Source: Helianthus annuus
Taxonomy: Eukaryota; Streptophyta; Magnoliopsida; Asterales; Asteraceae
Direction of reading: 5' to 3'
Length of the DNA: 64,000 nucleotides
Assembly (NCBI RefSeq): GCF_002127325.2
Contig: NC_035433.2
Location: 89,335,350-89,399,349 of the forward strand
This document shows, in pieces, positions 48,450-60,853 of the stretch. Position 1 is the first letter of the stretch, and each line of letters begins with the position of its first letter. The notes beneath the pieces are model-generated. The model was given only the letters and a program-made list of their open reading frames with translations. It did not search any database and was not told the DNA's origin. Made by a program: the position numbers and the translations under genes.

Positions 48450-49814
48450 TATAAAATAAATGAAGATCATTGGCAATGCATTCAGCATTCTTGCTAAAAT
48501 GCAGTTGAGTATTTGGGCCTAAGAAAATTAATCAAATAGCCCATGTCATAACTCATAAGAGAAACCTTTTTAACACAATTAAATTAACAGTTTTGTTTTC
48601 ATAACAAAAACTTTAATTCAACTTATATGATATCATGAGGTTAATGATTGGTGGTACTTTACCACACCTATTAAGCATATAAATCCGTAGAATAAGTAAG
48701 AATACAAAGTCCTTTAATACCCAACAAGGTTAAAATTAACACAAAATTAAAACATCAAATTACTAGTCATATTGTTGATTGCTACTTTGGTATGGCAACA
48801 CATAAGCTCGTGGTGCCGGATTCCACAAATTTTTTATCAGGCATCGTGATGAGATTACGCTTTTTTGCATTACTAGTTCTCTCTCTTTCATGATCATAGA
48901 AGTATTTGAAGCTTGTTTATTTGCTAAGAAGCATCTAATGCTTGTGCGCATTTGTGCTTTGTTTGGACCTTTTCCTCTCTAGTATGTTGCCATCTTTGTT
49001 ATGAATCTTCTTGATGTGGGGCTTGCTTATGGAAAGTGAAAAATAATAGCATCAAATCAGTTTTTGTGTTGTTACCACTTTTCTTCTCTTTTTTCTTTTA
49101 GTTCTCAATTTCTCTTGTGTTTATGCTTTCATGTCAAATTTTTGCCTTCTGCGTTAGGGACTTGATCACAATACGCTTGGTCTAGTGGAGGCGGCAAAAG
49201 AGGCATTGCATGGAAAGCTAGGAATGCTAAAAGGTCTTCTAACAAGACGATGAAGGTTCAAAACATTTGTGGAGACAGTGGCTGATCTAGGATTCGCGCC
49301 AAGCGGTAGCGTTTTATAAATAAGCGGTAACGGAATCGAAAAAACGTCAAATTTTTCCAAAATTTACACTAATTTTACACTACCGCGTGAACGCCAAGCC
49401 GTAGCGGACGCCACCCCTTACACTAATGTACATCCGCCCCTATGTGGAGAGACTAAATCTTGTGGTTTCTATGGTTTAAAAATAGATCTAGGTATAAGTC
49501 GATGTTTTAGACGAATTGGTGTAAATTCCTTCTGATGTGGTGTTCGCTTTTGGTTGTTTGTGTTTGTCACCTTGGTTTTTGCTTGGGTTTGCGTTATGAA
49601 TGAATTTTTCCTTTCGGAAAAAAAATTCTACTTTCACAATTTTAAATTACTACGAGGAAAACTTTTAACATCCTCAGCAAAGCGAACCGCACGGAATCCC
49701 AGAAATAATAAATACAAAATTTAGAACCAAAGTTTCATATCTAAATTTATTAGTTTTTGGCCATTTTTAGGCTATTCATTATTATAAGCTTATTTTTATA
49801 GAAAATACATTTTA
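48450..49814. other. Gene-free region with a TE scrap
   Basis: About 49275-49445 has GTAGCG/CCGTAGCGG and a palindromic TTTACACTAATTTTACACTA core, like part of a diverged mobile element. No gene, RNA or paired termini are seen. Confidence 0.4.
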
Positions 49815-50093
49815 GAGTAAACTTCTGTTTTGCTCCCTGTGGTTTGATCACTTTAACGGTTTTGCCCCAAACCTTTAAAAATAGCCATTTTACTCCCTGA
49901 TGTTTTGGTTTTGTTGCCAGTTTGCTCCCTGCGGGGAGCAAAATGGAAAAACAAACAATTTGGATGGAGTTAGAGGCGGGGAGCAAACTGGCAAAAAAAC
50001 CGAAACATCAGGGAGTAAAATGGCTATTTTTAAAGGTTTGGAGCAAAACCGTTAAAGTGAACAAACCACAGGGAGCAAAACGGAAGTTTACTC
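49815..50093. mobile_element. Mutator-type long-TIR MITE
   Basis: GAGTAAACTTCTGTTTTGCT at the left is answered by AGCAAAACGGAAGTTTACTC at the right; the arms pair over about 130 bases. The 9-base duplication TACATTTTA flanks it exactly (49806-49814 and 50094-50102). It is built like the MITE at 16699-17074 (CCTGTGGTTTG motif shared) but belongs to a distinct family. Confidence 0.9.
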
Positions 50094-50102
50094 TACATTT
50101 TA

Positions 50103-50815
50103 AGCCCATATGTAAAACGAAATGGATCCATACCAAATTCATACGTAAAATTAAAAGGCCGAAATCAATTTACATACTATTAAGTATTTATTGATGTTAT
50201 ATCTCTTGCTTTTTGGGTTTAAAAAATGATTTTATAAGCATTTTATCATTTGCAAATTTAAACTCACACAATTTGATTTTTTACTTTTAACCTAGAATTT
50301 GCACATATCTTTAACCCATTTTTTTATCTTTTGTAAATTTAAAGACACTAATTTTTTTTTACTTTTAACCTAAAACTTTTCAATATTTGCAAAATAACCT
50401 TACAACTTTTTTATTTTCAACTTGGTCCCCTACACTTTTCATTTTTCGCAAATTTTCATTTTTAGTTTCATTCTAACTTTTGCAAATTGATACAGTGCAA
50501 CGTGCGTGTGTGGTTCAACGTTTTACGTTTCGCTTAAAATTTTGTGGGTTAACCCGGCGCAACGTGCATGTGTGGTTCAACGTTTTTACGTCTATTTTTT
50601 CCTATTTGACATGTTCGTCGCAACATGCGGATCCTAGATTGATGTAGTTATTCCTTTCTATATTTTACGTTTCGGTATAATTTCTTCGCAATAACACGTT
50701 GCGACTTCAACATTGGTGGTCACTAGTGGTGGTGTGGCATCAATGCTATCTGGCATGATTTTACGTCCCTGCTGTAGCGCGCACGCATGCACGGGCAGGG
50801 GTGGGGTTGGTTAAT
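50103..50815 (+). mobile_element. Worn Helitron relic related to the one at 12046-12903
   Basis: Shares GCAACGTGCGTGTG, GTTCAACGTTTT and GACATGTTCGTCGCAAC motifs in the same order with the smaller Helitron. The GC-rich end near 50760-50812 stops in TTCTAAT where the intact element has TTCTAGT. The start cannot be placed. Confidence 0.5.
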
Positions 50816-51031
50816 TCTAATTATTTTTTATTTATCAAAAAGTTGACCCATAGACTTTCATAGTTGTGATGGACCATTAGCAATGTTGTTGTTAGAGAAG
50901 AAGAGGGGTTGACGATAAGGATGACAATCAAACCCGATCATGATAGGCAACCCAGAAATCCGGAGCATTTAGACTAGTATAGAATAGGGTAACCGGTTAT
51001 GGAGCCGGGTGTTGGATTTTTTTAAAAAAAA

Positions 51032-51325
51032 TTCGCGGGTACGGGTCGAGTATGAGATTTAGTGATATACTCGTTTATCCGACAATGTGTTGGCTCATGT
51101 GGACTCCACTAGAAGAACAGATGATTGAAAGCCAAAATTGTCTACAATCAACTGATCCTTCATAACAGTGCTTGAAATTTCGCGGGTATGGGTCGAGTAT
51201 GAGATTTAATGATATACTCGTTTATCCGACAATGTGTTGGCTCATGTGGACTCCACCAGAAGAACAGATGATTGAAAGCCAAAATTGTCTACAATCAACT
51301 GATCCTTCATAACAGTGCTTGAACT
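51032..51325. repeat. 147-base tandem duplication overlapping a Copia LTR
   Basis: Units 51032-51178 and 51179-51325 are nearly identical (GGGTCGAGTATGAGATTTA, TGTTGGCTCATGTGGACTCC). The duplicated unit joins a piece of the flanking repeat to the first part of the LTR. Confidence 0.85.
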
Positions 51326-51758
51326 CATTCTCCTCCCAATTGGAAAGGCATTAAACAACTGCTGCAACCAAAGGCTGATAATAGCTAAAGTATTCATGAT
51401 GAAAGCAAATCTCTTATTGTTTGTGATTTAAAGTTTACCTTCATTCTGCTGCATTATTTCCATATTTGTTACCTTCTTACATCTTTCATCTTAAACATTC
51501 ACAAACAATTCAAACTTAGATCATAACAATTGGTATCAGAGCTTTAGTTAATCATCTGATTTAACAATCAATTTGATATAAAAGATCAACTCATTTCACT
51601 GATATAGTTTGTTCATAGGAAGTTGAAAAAACAGAGTTAAAAGTTTAATCACGTTCAAAGTAGTTTAAACAAAATCTTGTAAAATAACCAAAATGTCTCA
51701 AAACACACAAGATCCTCATAACACTGGCACCCTGCATAAACCACCTATGCTTGTCAGT
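51088..51758 (+). mobile_element. Copia-type LTR, primer-binding site and gag start (truncated)
   Basis: The LTR is read from TGTTGGCTCATG (51088) to CATAACA (51528). Two bases later comes TGGTATCAGAGC (51531-51542), the primer-binding site complementary to initiator tRNA-Met. A gag-like ORF starts at ATG 51693 (MSQNTQDPHNTGTLHKPPML) and stops after about 22 codons, where the element is lost. It is a dead 5' end only. Confidence 0.7.
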
Positions 51759-52883
51759 TAGTCGTTTTCGCGCGTTTTGCAGGTTTTAAGCGTTTTAAAG
51801 GTGTAACTGCAATGCATAAATGTGATATATGAATAAATGAATGTATAAATGAATTTTGCATGTATAAACAAGTATGGATTTGCGTATAATTGTATCAAGT
51901 ATGTACGTATAATGAATGTATAACAAGTATTTACGAATTATGTATAACAAGATGTATAAAAAGATCAAGCTTTTATTATGATTCAAGTCTCGGATTACAA
52001 TGATTGGAAACGAAAGACGAATACAAAGAGAATACAAGTTTCTATAAATAGAAATACAGACAAACTTTCTAAATAAGGAAAGTTACAAAAAGCGAGGCGT
52101 TACATACCCTATGTATGTATGTATGTATGCATGCATGAATGTATGGACTTAACCAAATACAAGTAGAAAAAGTGTGTGAAGGATAGAAAAGAATACCAAG
52201 CATTGATCTAACAATTCAGTTGTCGAGATTAAATGATTTTAAAATTTAGCAATCACATAATAAAAACAAATGGCGAAATGACAAAAACAGAATAACCACT
52301 ATTGTTGACTTTTAAACCAATATATCTCACATTCTTTAAACGTCCATAACTCATACGTTAATATTTTTCAATATTACGTCATAGAAAGGAGCATTTTATT
52401 CACTTTAATTTGAATAGGGTATTGGTATAAAGTTTTCTGTTTGTTTTAAATTAAGATGTTATGCTATTACATAGCATTACGTAATAACATAATATGCCTT
52501 ATATTTACAACGATTACAATTTTACTTGATTATATGTTAATACGTAATTGTGTAACGCTGCCTGATTACATACTCCTGCTACGTGATCATTGATTACATA
52601 TGGACGTATAATTATGCCCTTGACTTGAAGTACGTTTGTAATATTCTTGTAGCTTGCTACCTTCACATGACATTTTCACCTTCTACATTATTTTCCCTTT
52701 ATATGTATAATTTTTAGTATTAAACTACAAAACATGAATAACTATCGTATAACATAAAAAGTTATCGACATAAAAAGTTATCGACAAGAAACGATATTCA
52801 TAATTAACTGAATGAGCAATTGTATAACTTACTCCTTATGTTATTTTTTATTTGAATGGCCTACGAAATAAAAGTCCAGCTTT
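51759..52883. other. AT-rich gene-free stretch
   Basis: Contains repeated TGTATAA/ATGAATG words (about 51815-51960) and a (TATG)n microsatellite near 52110-52130. No gene is seen. Confidence 0.5.
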
Positions 52884-53094
52884 TCGGGGTAACGTAATGG
52901 CAAAAAACGACCCTATACACATGCGACCGCAGAAAACGTTGGGTATGCCAAACCACCATCTCCAGTTTCAAGGAAAACCCGCCGCTCGAAAGTCCACTCC
53001 AATAAAACCCGCCTGAAATAGGATTCAACTTAAGACCTATGGCCTTAAACTCTAATCTTCACTTCTCTTTCAATACCAATTAAGCTATAGCTTA
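52884..53094 (-). mobile_element. tRNA-derived SINE, minus strand
   Basis: On the minus strand a pol III A box TAGCTTAATTGGTA (about 53074-53087) is followed at tRNA-like spacing by a B box AAGTTGAATCC (53021-53031) and a body of about 140 bases. No clear target duplication is picked out. Confidence 0.55.
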
Positions 53095-53917
53095 TTTCTA
53101 TTGAAATTTGACTATTTTTCGTTTGATCACTATGGGAGTTACTGCCTAGTGAAAATCAGTGACTCATTGCTATAAGTTATATTAATTGTTCATTAACTTT
53201 TTTAGTAAATTTCTTATTAGTAAGGCTTTACGGTGTGGCTTAGCGCCACCCGTCACATCAGCCATTTATGGCGCTTTTGTCCGCCATTGACCACCCCCTT
53301 GTTGTTAAAAGGGGGGCGCCATTCCTTGTCCGCCACCGTGATAACAAGCAAAAAGGGGTGTGCAAGTGGGGCTCAACTCTTTTCAACCAATAAATTCTTT
53401 TTTTTTCTTAATTTTGTTTAATAGTGGTGCTTTATACCACACCATGCAAGTTAAAGGGAAGGGCTTTAAAGCCCCCCATATGACGTGGCGCCTAGGTGGA
53501 TCTCACGTGACGTGATAAAGCCCCTAGGAGCTTTATACCACACCCTCCAACCTAATATAATAACTAATGATTTTCTCAAGTAATTAACGACGAAGAACAT
53601 GACATTAATAATACTTAATAGTCAATGATAATGTTTGATTATATTGTCACTATAGAAGGCGTTAGTAAAAGTTGCAATCAAGGAGTTGTTAGAGGTAATG
53701 ATTTCTTTTCCAACAAGTGATTGACTCTTGTTCACTTAAACGATTTAGTTATTTTTTTTCCTTCAAATTTCTACCAACGAAAACAACCTTTTTTACCAAT
53801 CAAATATAAACTTTACTGTTAATGTGATGGTTTATTGACAAATGCAAAATCTTTAAACAGTTTGGGAGAGGGAGATTTTGTGTTTAACTTCCACAGACGA
53901 CATAAATTAAAGAAATT

Positions 53918-53921
<4 letters not shown>
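53095..53921. other. Gene-free region with a GC-rich MITE-like scrap
   Basis: About 53225-53550 shows GGTGTGGCTTAGCGCCACC near the left and TTTATACCACACC twice at the right, with GGCGC-rich inner parts, suggesting a diverged TIR element. No gene is seen. Confidence 0.4.

Positions 53922-53973
<52 letters not shown>
53922..53973. repeat. (AT)n microsatellite
   Basis: An uninterrupted dinucleotide run next to the SINE insertion. Confidence 0.95.
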
Positions 53974-53976
<3 letters not shown>

Positions 53977-53984
53977 AGGTTATT

Positions 53985-54303
53985 GCCAATGAGCTAGTGG
54001 TGGAGTGGTAAGGGAGAGATCTTGTGTTCTAAGTGACCCAAGTTCAATTCCTACCCCTAGCATTTAGTTTCTGCGGCACCTGGTGATGATGGGAGACTAG
54101 GCGAGTAGGCGGCGATCGCTAGTTCGATCCTTGAACTGAGCGGGTTTTACCTCACCGCACTGTCGTGCCTTCGGGCGAGTGTTCACGGGCTTCGGCCCTA
54201 GGTGAGGGTTTTCCCCGGTTCGGAAGGCGAGTGTATCCCGATGTGGTGAATTTCGCCAGTAGCCCATTTGGAGGATTCGTTGGCCGTTCCAAAAAAAAAA
54301 AAA
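53985..54303 (+). mobile_element. tRNA-derived SINE with exact target duplication
   Basis: The A box-like TAGTGGTGGAGTGG (53995-54008) and B box-like AAGTTCAATTCC (54040-54051) head a body of about 240 bases ending in a poly(A) tract (54291-54303). An exact 11-base duplication ACCAGGTTATT flanks it (53974-53984 and 54304-54314). The intact duplication suggests a young insertion. Confidence 0.85.
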
Positions 54304-54314
54304 ACCAGGTTATT

Positions 54315-54779
54315 ACCCGGGATTGCTTCCGTGGCTCGGGAAACTTAGTTATATTAATTATTATTTGTTATTAATACAACATTATTACAATAAAAATGTG
54401 AGTAGTGGGTGTTTTTCATTGTAATTCTAGTTTTCATTTGATAATTTAATTCTATAATTAATTAACCACATCAACAATAAAAAGGTGAGTGGCTGTTTTT
54501 TAGGGGAACCACTGACGGTCAATATCAGTGGATGTCAAGAATAAAAATGTGAGCAGTGGGTGTTTTTTAACAATCAGTGGATACCCAACAGTGATTGAAA
54601 AACTGATGTTTGGTCAGTCAATGGTCAACATGAAGAATGAAGAAACAAAAGTTATCTTTCAGCAGTGGATACCATTTAACAATCAAATTTTTAACGAAAA
54701 TAGTGGTTGTAACTGACTTTTAAGGATTAGTGTTCCTCCTGGAACAGATGATGTCAAAACTCTTCATTATTCTGGATTT
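54315..54779. other. Spacer with repeated CAGTGG(G/A)T words
   Basis: GTGAGTAGTGGGTGTTTTT and GTGAGCAGTGGGTGTTTTTT recur (about 54397 and 54549). It may be the LTR or 3' region of the element that encoded the two minus-strand ORFs to the right. No gene is seen. Confidence 0.4.
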
Positions 54780-54989
54780 TTATTGTCTCATCAAAAGTTC
54801 CCTAACTTGCCCTTTAAATTGCAATTCAAAATCTAAGGAACTTGTATCATCCTCATCCCTGCAAAGTGTAAGCTCAAGGAGATCCTGTAAATCTTCAACA
54901 CCCAGGCCAAGTGCTGCTTCCCTTGATATTTGCTTCACTACACCATTAGATCTGATCAGAGTCGATACATGGGTCTTTTGATCAGACAT
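54780..54989 (-). CDS. Short ORF downstream of the 288-codon ORF, unrecognised
   Basis: 69 residues from MSDQKTHVSTL to a stop, acidic and leucine-rich (GVEDLQDLLELTLCRDEDD). It begins 50 bases after the stop of the larger ORF, in another frame of the same strand. No family is recognised. It is probably a piece of the same element and may be a broken continuation. Confidence 0.35.
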   Translation of the reverse strand: MSDQKTHVSTLIRSNGVVKQISREAALGLGVEDLQDLLELTLCRDEDDTSSLDFELQFKGQVRELLMRQ

Positions 54990-55039
54990 TCACTTTAGTA
55001 TTTTGAACCTAATAGGTTTCTTGGGAGAGGTTTATTTGC

Positions 55040-55999
55040 TTATGAGTTTGGAGATGGTGGCATGTTCAGAACTTGGTTGGCTATGTTTTGAAGCTTTGCT
55101 GAGTTGTCATCCTCTAGTGCCATTGTTCTGATAGCTTCTTTGAAATATACAGCTTCTTGTTCTTTCTCTTCTTCATCAGTCCGTTTTTGCCTCTTTCTTT
55201 GATTTACCACAATGGTAGAGGTATCTGATGATGTGAACAGTGGTTCAGAAGTGTGAGACTGCTGCTTTGGTTTAGCAGTGGTTTTGTAATCAGGCTTCTT
55301 TGGAAGTTTAGGATTCGTTTCTCTCCTTTTTCTTAGCCTTTCATAAGCCTCATCAGTGTACTGCCTTGTCCATTTTGATATGGCTTTGGCAGTTCCCACT
55401 TTTACATCAACCAATTCATGCTTCTTTGTTTTATACTCTAATGTAAGATCATCAATTTTCTTTTTGTATTTGCTCCAATTTGGTGCTGACCTTTTCATGC
55501 CTCGATCTCTTTTTATTCTTTCAATTCTATTCAGTTCTGTTTTGAGAGCAACAAGCGGCCAGTCTTGGAATTGTTCAGCTGTGCCAGGGTAGAATTTTTC
55601 ACTCAAGGTCAACTTGATGATGTCTTCTTTCAGATCTTCCTGCAAGTTAGCTTCTGGAGGCAGGTTGGACATTTCTTTGCTTAGGTCTCTTGCATAATCT
55701 TCCAACTGTTTAACTTTAGTGAGCAAGAACTGTGTATGAGTTGAGACTTCATTGTCACTTTTCCCTTGGCATTCAAGTCTAGCTCTGGTATCAGCTTGCC
55801 TGGCCTTGAGTTTTAAATACTCATTTATGTTGGCCGGATCTCTATAACCAATCAGGGAAGGGAATTTCCTTTTTGAAGGATCATCCACTAAGTAAAACTG
55901 CCTCATTTAATTCTTTACAACATGCAGTTCCAGTGGATAACTGGCAGCTACAAGTACAACATCATCAGAGTCATATCCTTGGAGTTCTATAGGATCTTT
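55040..55999 (-). pseudogene. Unrecognised coiled-coil-like ORF, cut by the gypsy insertion
   Basis: The open frame 55906-55040 encodes 288 residues from MRQFYLVDDPSKRKF. It is highly charged, with heptad-like Lys/Glu/Leu stretches (about 60-190) and a basic QRKRQKR cluster near 240 that could be a nuclear signal. The same frame continues upstream of the ATG as GYDSDDVVLVAASYPLELH, with one TAA just before it, and then hits the gypsy LTR at 56000. The real protein was therefore longer, and the ORF is broken by both a stop and the insertion. It is compact, intronless and next to repeats, so I infer a transposable-element protein (for example an extra ORF of a Copia-type element), but I recognise no domain. 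Confidence 0.5.
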
Positions 56000-58372
56000 T
56001 GTCACACCCCCAAAATACCACCCATGAGAAACCCTACTAGGCATGTGACAAACCAATAACGAGCCACTAATCATATTGAACCAATCATAGGTTGTTAAAT
56101 AAAATCATCAATTATTACTGAAAAGTACCGTCAATAAGTTTAAATGAAAACCAACATGTTCAGCGGAAGCAAAAAAAGAAATCATAGTTTAACTGTTTCA
56201 AATTAAATGTATGTAATCAATAAACCCATCATTCGTATCCAATCAGCACGACCCATGACCACTCCAGCTAATTCAGACAGCAAGTTCCAAATCCGTATAA
56301 TCTAAAGACATGCGTGCATGCAACAAGTGTATCAGACAACGCTGGTGAGTTCATAGTTTTACAAAACGTTGGTTACCAAGTATTTAGTTAATCCATTGTA
56401 ATTAAATCCGAAAGTAATGTTGAAAACAATGTTGATAATACCCCAATACAAGACGGCTTCTGATTATTTTGCCCTTTCTCCAATGCTCCTATCAAAGCAT
56501 TGGTCATGACTAGGTCATTAGTTCAACACCCGTCCTCCCAGGAACGGGGTGAGGTTGCCAAACCTAAGTAGCGCTACTAACTAATACCATGTTACCTCTC
56601 AGGTAACCAAACAACACGGAGGGACTTTAAAGGTGATAGGAAGAGTATATTATCCAACATTCCCGTTTTTACCCAAAAGACTTATCCCTCCCCGGGATAC
56701 CCACTGACTGTCCCAACCACCGGGACGCATGCTCAAAAGAGATGAACTCACCTTGGGTTTGCTCGGTTAGACTAACTGCTCGTTTAACAGTTGTTCAATT
56801 ACGCCCTAAAAGGATTACCGATACTAGTTAGTTCTATATGCACATGAATCATACCCTTCACGTACAAGTGATTCACAAAATCATTGTCCATATCAGGCAC
56901 ATTTATTGTACACGTAATGCACACACGTAATACAATCACAATAGTTCATTCGTTCGTCTAAAGTTACCGATCGGCCGCTTCACATGAAATCATTCAACCA
57001 CACTACATACGTATTTCACTAATACATGGTTCACCCAAATTAAACACTCACATATGTCACAATAGTCAACAGTCCAATGTCTATCCCCCCCCCCTTTTCG
57101 GCCCATTTATAAGTGCAATCCAATTCCCCAAAATTTCTGTTTTCATAACCCAACTACAAACAACCTAATATAAAATCACTACTTGCACATACATAACCCA
57201 TTCTTTATGCGGCCTAATTGATATATATATATATATATATGTGGCCCAATTACGGTAGTCAGCCCAGTAAATATGCAGGCCTTAGGATCCATATGCAACA
57301 TATATCAACAGTTTATACATAGTTTATGTTTCTGTTGCAACATCAATTATATGATTTAGCCATTATGCTACTGATTGTGTTACGACTATTACTCACGGAA
57401 CCGCATACTTAACTCAGATTAATCATCAAGAACTAACCAAACATACCTCAGGCCATCATTATGAACAACAAGCATATTAACCATGCAACTAGATTCAATA
57501 ATCACTAACCATTAACCACACCATTACTTGATTGATCATGCCACATATTAAACGTATCAGTAGCAACCCACCAACATCCCCCATGCGATACCCAACTATA
57601 TTATACATCACAACCCAGTATCATGATCTCAATCTACTTGTGGGTGTGTCACAGAAACATAACAACAACTATCAAGTTTGCCAACACATTTAATAATATA
57701 TACTCTAAACATTAACATGCAAGAACGTAGCAAGACTTTCTCATGTTTACAATCAACATAGAATACGCATAAACACATCAATTAAAGGTTAGCATGAACG
57801 TGTACCTACTGCCCAAAAAGTCAAGGTCGACTAGTTGATGATTCGAGGCTGGGGGGGTGGGGAAGGGCTGCTGAGTTCGTGCGATCAAAGAATCAATGGT
57901 TAGGGGTAGGGTTTATTGTCGACCGTAAATTTTGAGAGAGGAGTAGGGTTTGTTTTGATTGAGTTCGTGCGGTACATGTGATTTAGTTACGTGCAATGCA
58001 TATATCTATAGTCCCCTTAGCCGACCTCTATTACCCAATCGGCCCAAACAGAGAGTGCCGAGCCCAGCAGCATTTAACAAGTAAATCAGGCCCAAACCAT
58101 ATGTTGTTCATAAAAGAAGCTGGACTCCGGGCCAGGTGTGATTTATGAGGCCCACTCCATCATCTCACTCTAACATTTAACGAGACACGCATGCAATAAG
58201 ACCCACTTGACGGTTTCACGAATAATGACTTGTATACATAACGCTTAATGAAACATACGCACAATCTACTAAGCCTTGCATAATTGTGATACGAAAGCAA
58301 TTAAAAGTAAGGACATACGCCGACGATTGTGGAATTTAAGCAATGCTAACTTTGCACGTTCGGGTTGTCACA
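56000..58372 (-). repeat. 3' LTR of the gypsy element (left copy)
   Basis: 2373 bases with TG..CA ends. Just inside, on the minus strand, AAGTTGGGGATGA forms the polypurine tract next to the LTR. It contains an (AT)n run at about 57221-57240. Confidence 0.85.
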
Positions 58373-58774
58373 TCATCCCCAACTTGAAAGAAATTTCGTA
58401 CTGAAATTTGACAAGTAAGTACTGAGGAGTGAAGTGAGGTTGCGGATTTTGCTCGGGTACCACATCATCCCCAACTTGAAAGGGAATTTCGTCCTCGAAA
58501 TTCACCAGTTGCATCGGAATTGATTCAGCAGATTCGTACGATTGCGGATACTTAGTCTCGAGTTCCAACGAACTCTCATAATTGGAATTTGACAGTGCTC
58601 GCAAACCTTAACCTCCTGGGGCATTATTTCAATAAGCACCTTGACAACTGCAACTTGACGTTAGACTCAGATTCTACGAAGGTATCACAAGCGTTTCGTC
58701 GGACAAACACTGCTTTAGACTCGCGACATAAATGACATCATGAACGTTACCCAGTTCGTCGAGTAACTCGTGTT

Positions 58775-59634
58775 TTAGGTGACGTGACCGATTCTTTCCA
58801 GAATTCTGAATAACCCGACGTAACGTAATTTAAGTTTGTCACGCTTCCCAAGCGTACCACACCCTCCCAGGGTGAGACTCTCAACACAAAACAATCGCCT
58901 CCAGCGTTTCCCAAGTTTATGAGCTTTCCTGACGGTCACGCGTTGCCGCCAATCGACTCCTGATCCAAACAACTTTCCCAAGAGTTTTTAGTACCAGTAC
59001 TGGACCAGAAATTTAGTTGTCAACCATCTCAGTCTATCAAGAAGGTTGGCATTATTGTCTATGTAATGCCATAACAGAGATGTCTGGTTACCAAGATGAT
59101 AACTGCTGCAGTAGTACTCAACCATAGGTAAGAGTCCTTTCAATTTGCACCAAAGCCAGTCACACACATGCTCGCAGCATGTCTTCGAGTACTAGGAGAG
59201 CTCGTTTTCTCTGATCGTTTGCCCAACGACGATAAGCAATGCTCTGGTCCGGACGTGAGCCAAGGGTGTTGTGTATTGCCTGACGTAAATCATGCATAGA
59301 TCAAATTCAGAGGTAACAGGGGTTGGCACCTCGTACCTAAAAGCCGCCTCTCTCAGAGGAATATTCATAAAATTGTGAAGACTCAGTTCATCGACTGCAA
59401 GAAAGTGTGTTAGTAACGTGAGTCCATCAACGATCACCCAGGTGATAATGTTTCCGTTTTGAGTTGTAAGTAGACTAGTGACAAATTCCATGGCTGTCTG
59501 TTTTCATCTCCATATGTGTATTTCTGGTTGCTAAAATCCCACCTTAACTTTCCACAAGTCAAACATCGTTCCCATGTGTTGCTATGTAGGCCTTCAGACC
59601 CAGTCATCCGTACAGGGTCCTCAGGTTTTAACAC
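58775..59634 (-). pseudogene. Integrase relics of the gypsy element
   Basis: Three separated pieces keep the order of a gypsy integrase. 59634-59434 has CLTCGKL, from the zinc-binding/linker part. 59491-59192 has ITWVIVDGLTLLTHFLAV, matching the start of the catalytic core (usually WVIVDRLTKSAHFL). 58981-58775 has GKRDKLKLRYVGLFRILERI, the C-terminal block before the chromodomain position. Frameshifts and stops separate them and the DDE residues are not all present. Confidence 0.7.
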
Positions 59635-60262
59635 ATCCTATCAAAACTCATATGAATGGAATATCGAGGCCCGTGTGCTTTTCCTGCACCAGTTCCCTTA
59701 GGTCGCTGTATAGTGAAGTCCAAATTTCGTTCCACGAAGTAGCAAATATCGTCCGTCCTGCCAAAGGTTACTTCCCCATGCCCCGCATGGGTTAATCTTG
59801 GGAACTCTCTTCCTTTAGTCCTTCAGTTTGGGCAAGGCGAGCCTGATCAGGTATGTTAGAGTCAATAGTAAGCTGCAGAGCTCGTGCACGTCCAGGTTTC
59901 ACGGTCGTATTCATCCAATAGCTCCTTCAAAACAAGGGTATACGGGAGGCCCTTGTGATCGGTCTAGGTAGTGCATTTGGTACCGTCCAAGTAATGCCTC
60001 CAACTTAAATCCAAAGGACTACGGCTTCCACCATAGGTCGTGAATCGAGCAGTTCTTCCTGTAAGTCCACCACGTGAGCCATCTCCTTCTCATGTTGCAT
60101 TGATGTGTCACTGGGACTCTGATTCGATCCATCATGGTATACTGCCAGATCATCGGTACCCTCGGGTTGAAGTGATGTTTAGTGCGTTGCAGGGTTAGGT
60201 TTCAAAAGCTGAAGAAACGTTCCCCTGTTTTATTTCCCATGAATTCATAGCTCCCTGCTGTG

Positions 60263-60571
60263 CTAAGGAGGTTGAAGTTGCGCCATCTTCGAAAATCCCA
60301 TGATGAATTTGCGATAGTATCCCACGGACCCAAGGGATTGCTGTATCACAGAAAGAATATGAAATTGCATAAGGTCAATCTGAAATTCCACTTGACAATG
60401 TGGAGGTAAACCAGGTAACTCCTCAGAAAATACGTCAGAAAATTCTCGTACAGCTAGAAGATCCTCGATCTTCCTTCCTCCAGGTTGCGAATCGGTGACG
60501 AAAGCTAGTATAGTAGAGTAGCCCTTCCGTAGACACTTCTGGGCTTTCATGGCTGAGATGATACCAACCAT
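60263..60571 (-). pseudogene. Reverse transcriptase / RNase H relic with deletion
   Basis: The frame has REFSDVFSEELPGLPPHCQV, the linker that precedes gypsy RT, then jumps straight to LGSVGYYRKFIMGFSKMAQ, which normally lies at the end of the RT. The whole RT core including the YVDD motif is therefore deleted between them. The bases to about 59640 show only degraded pol. Confidence 0.7.
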
Positions 60572-60853
60572 GGCACCACTACGATGATTTGAGCTGATAA
60601 GGATTCCCCACTAGGGAGAGGGATACGCACGATTTTCTCTTTACAAAGAATTTCCGCTTGACGCATAGATAACCAAATCCATGTCAATGACCACGTCAAA
60701 ACTTACAAGAGCATCGGGAAGTAGGTCAATATCGAACACTTGTCCCATGAGATCAAGTTCGCAACCAAAAAGAACATGAGTAGCTTCTATCGATTTACTA
60801 CCAGCTAATTCTACTACATGCTTATTTACAAGAGCGGTGGGAGTCAGTCCTAA

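Noticed and set aside
53985..54060. Functional tRNA gene
   Set aside because: A and B boxes are present but the sequence does not form a tRNA and continues into a SINE body with poly(A) and target duplication.
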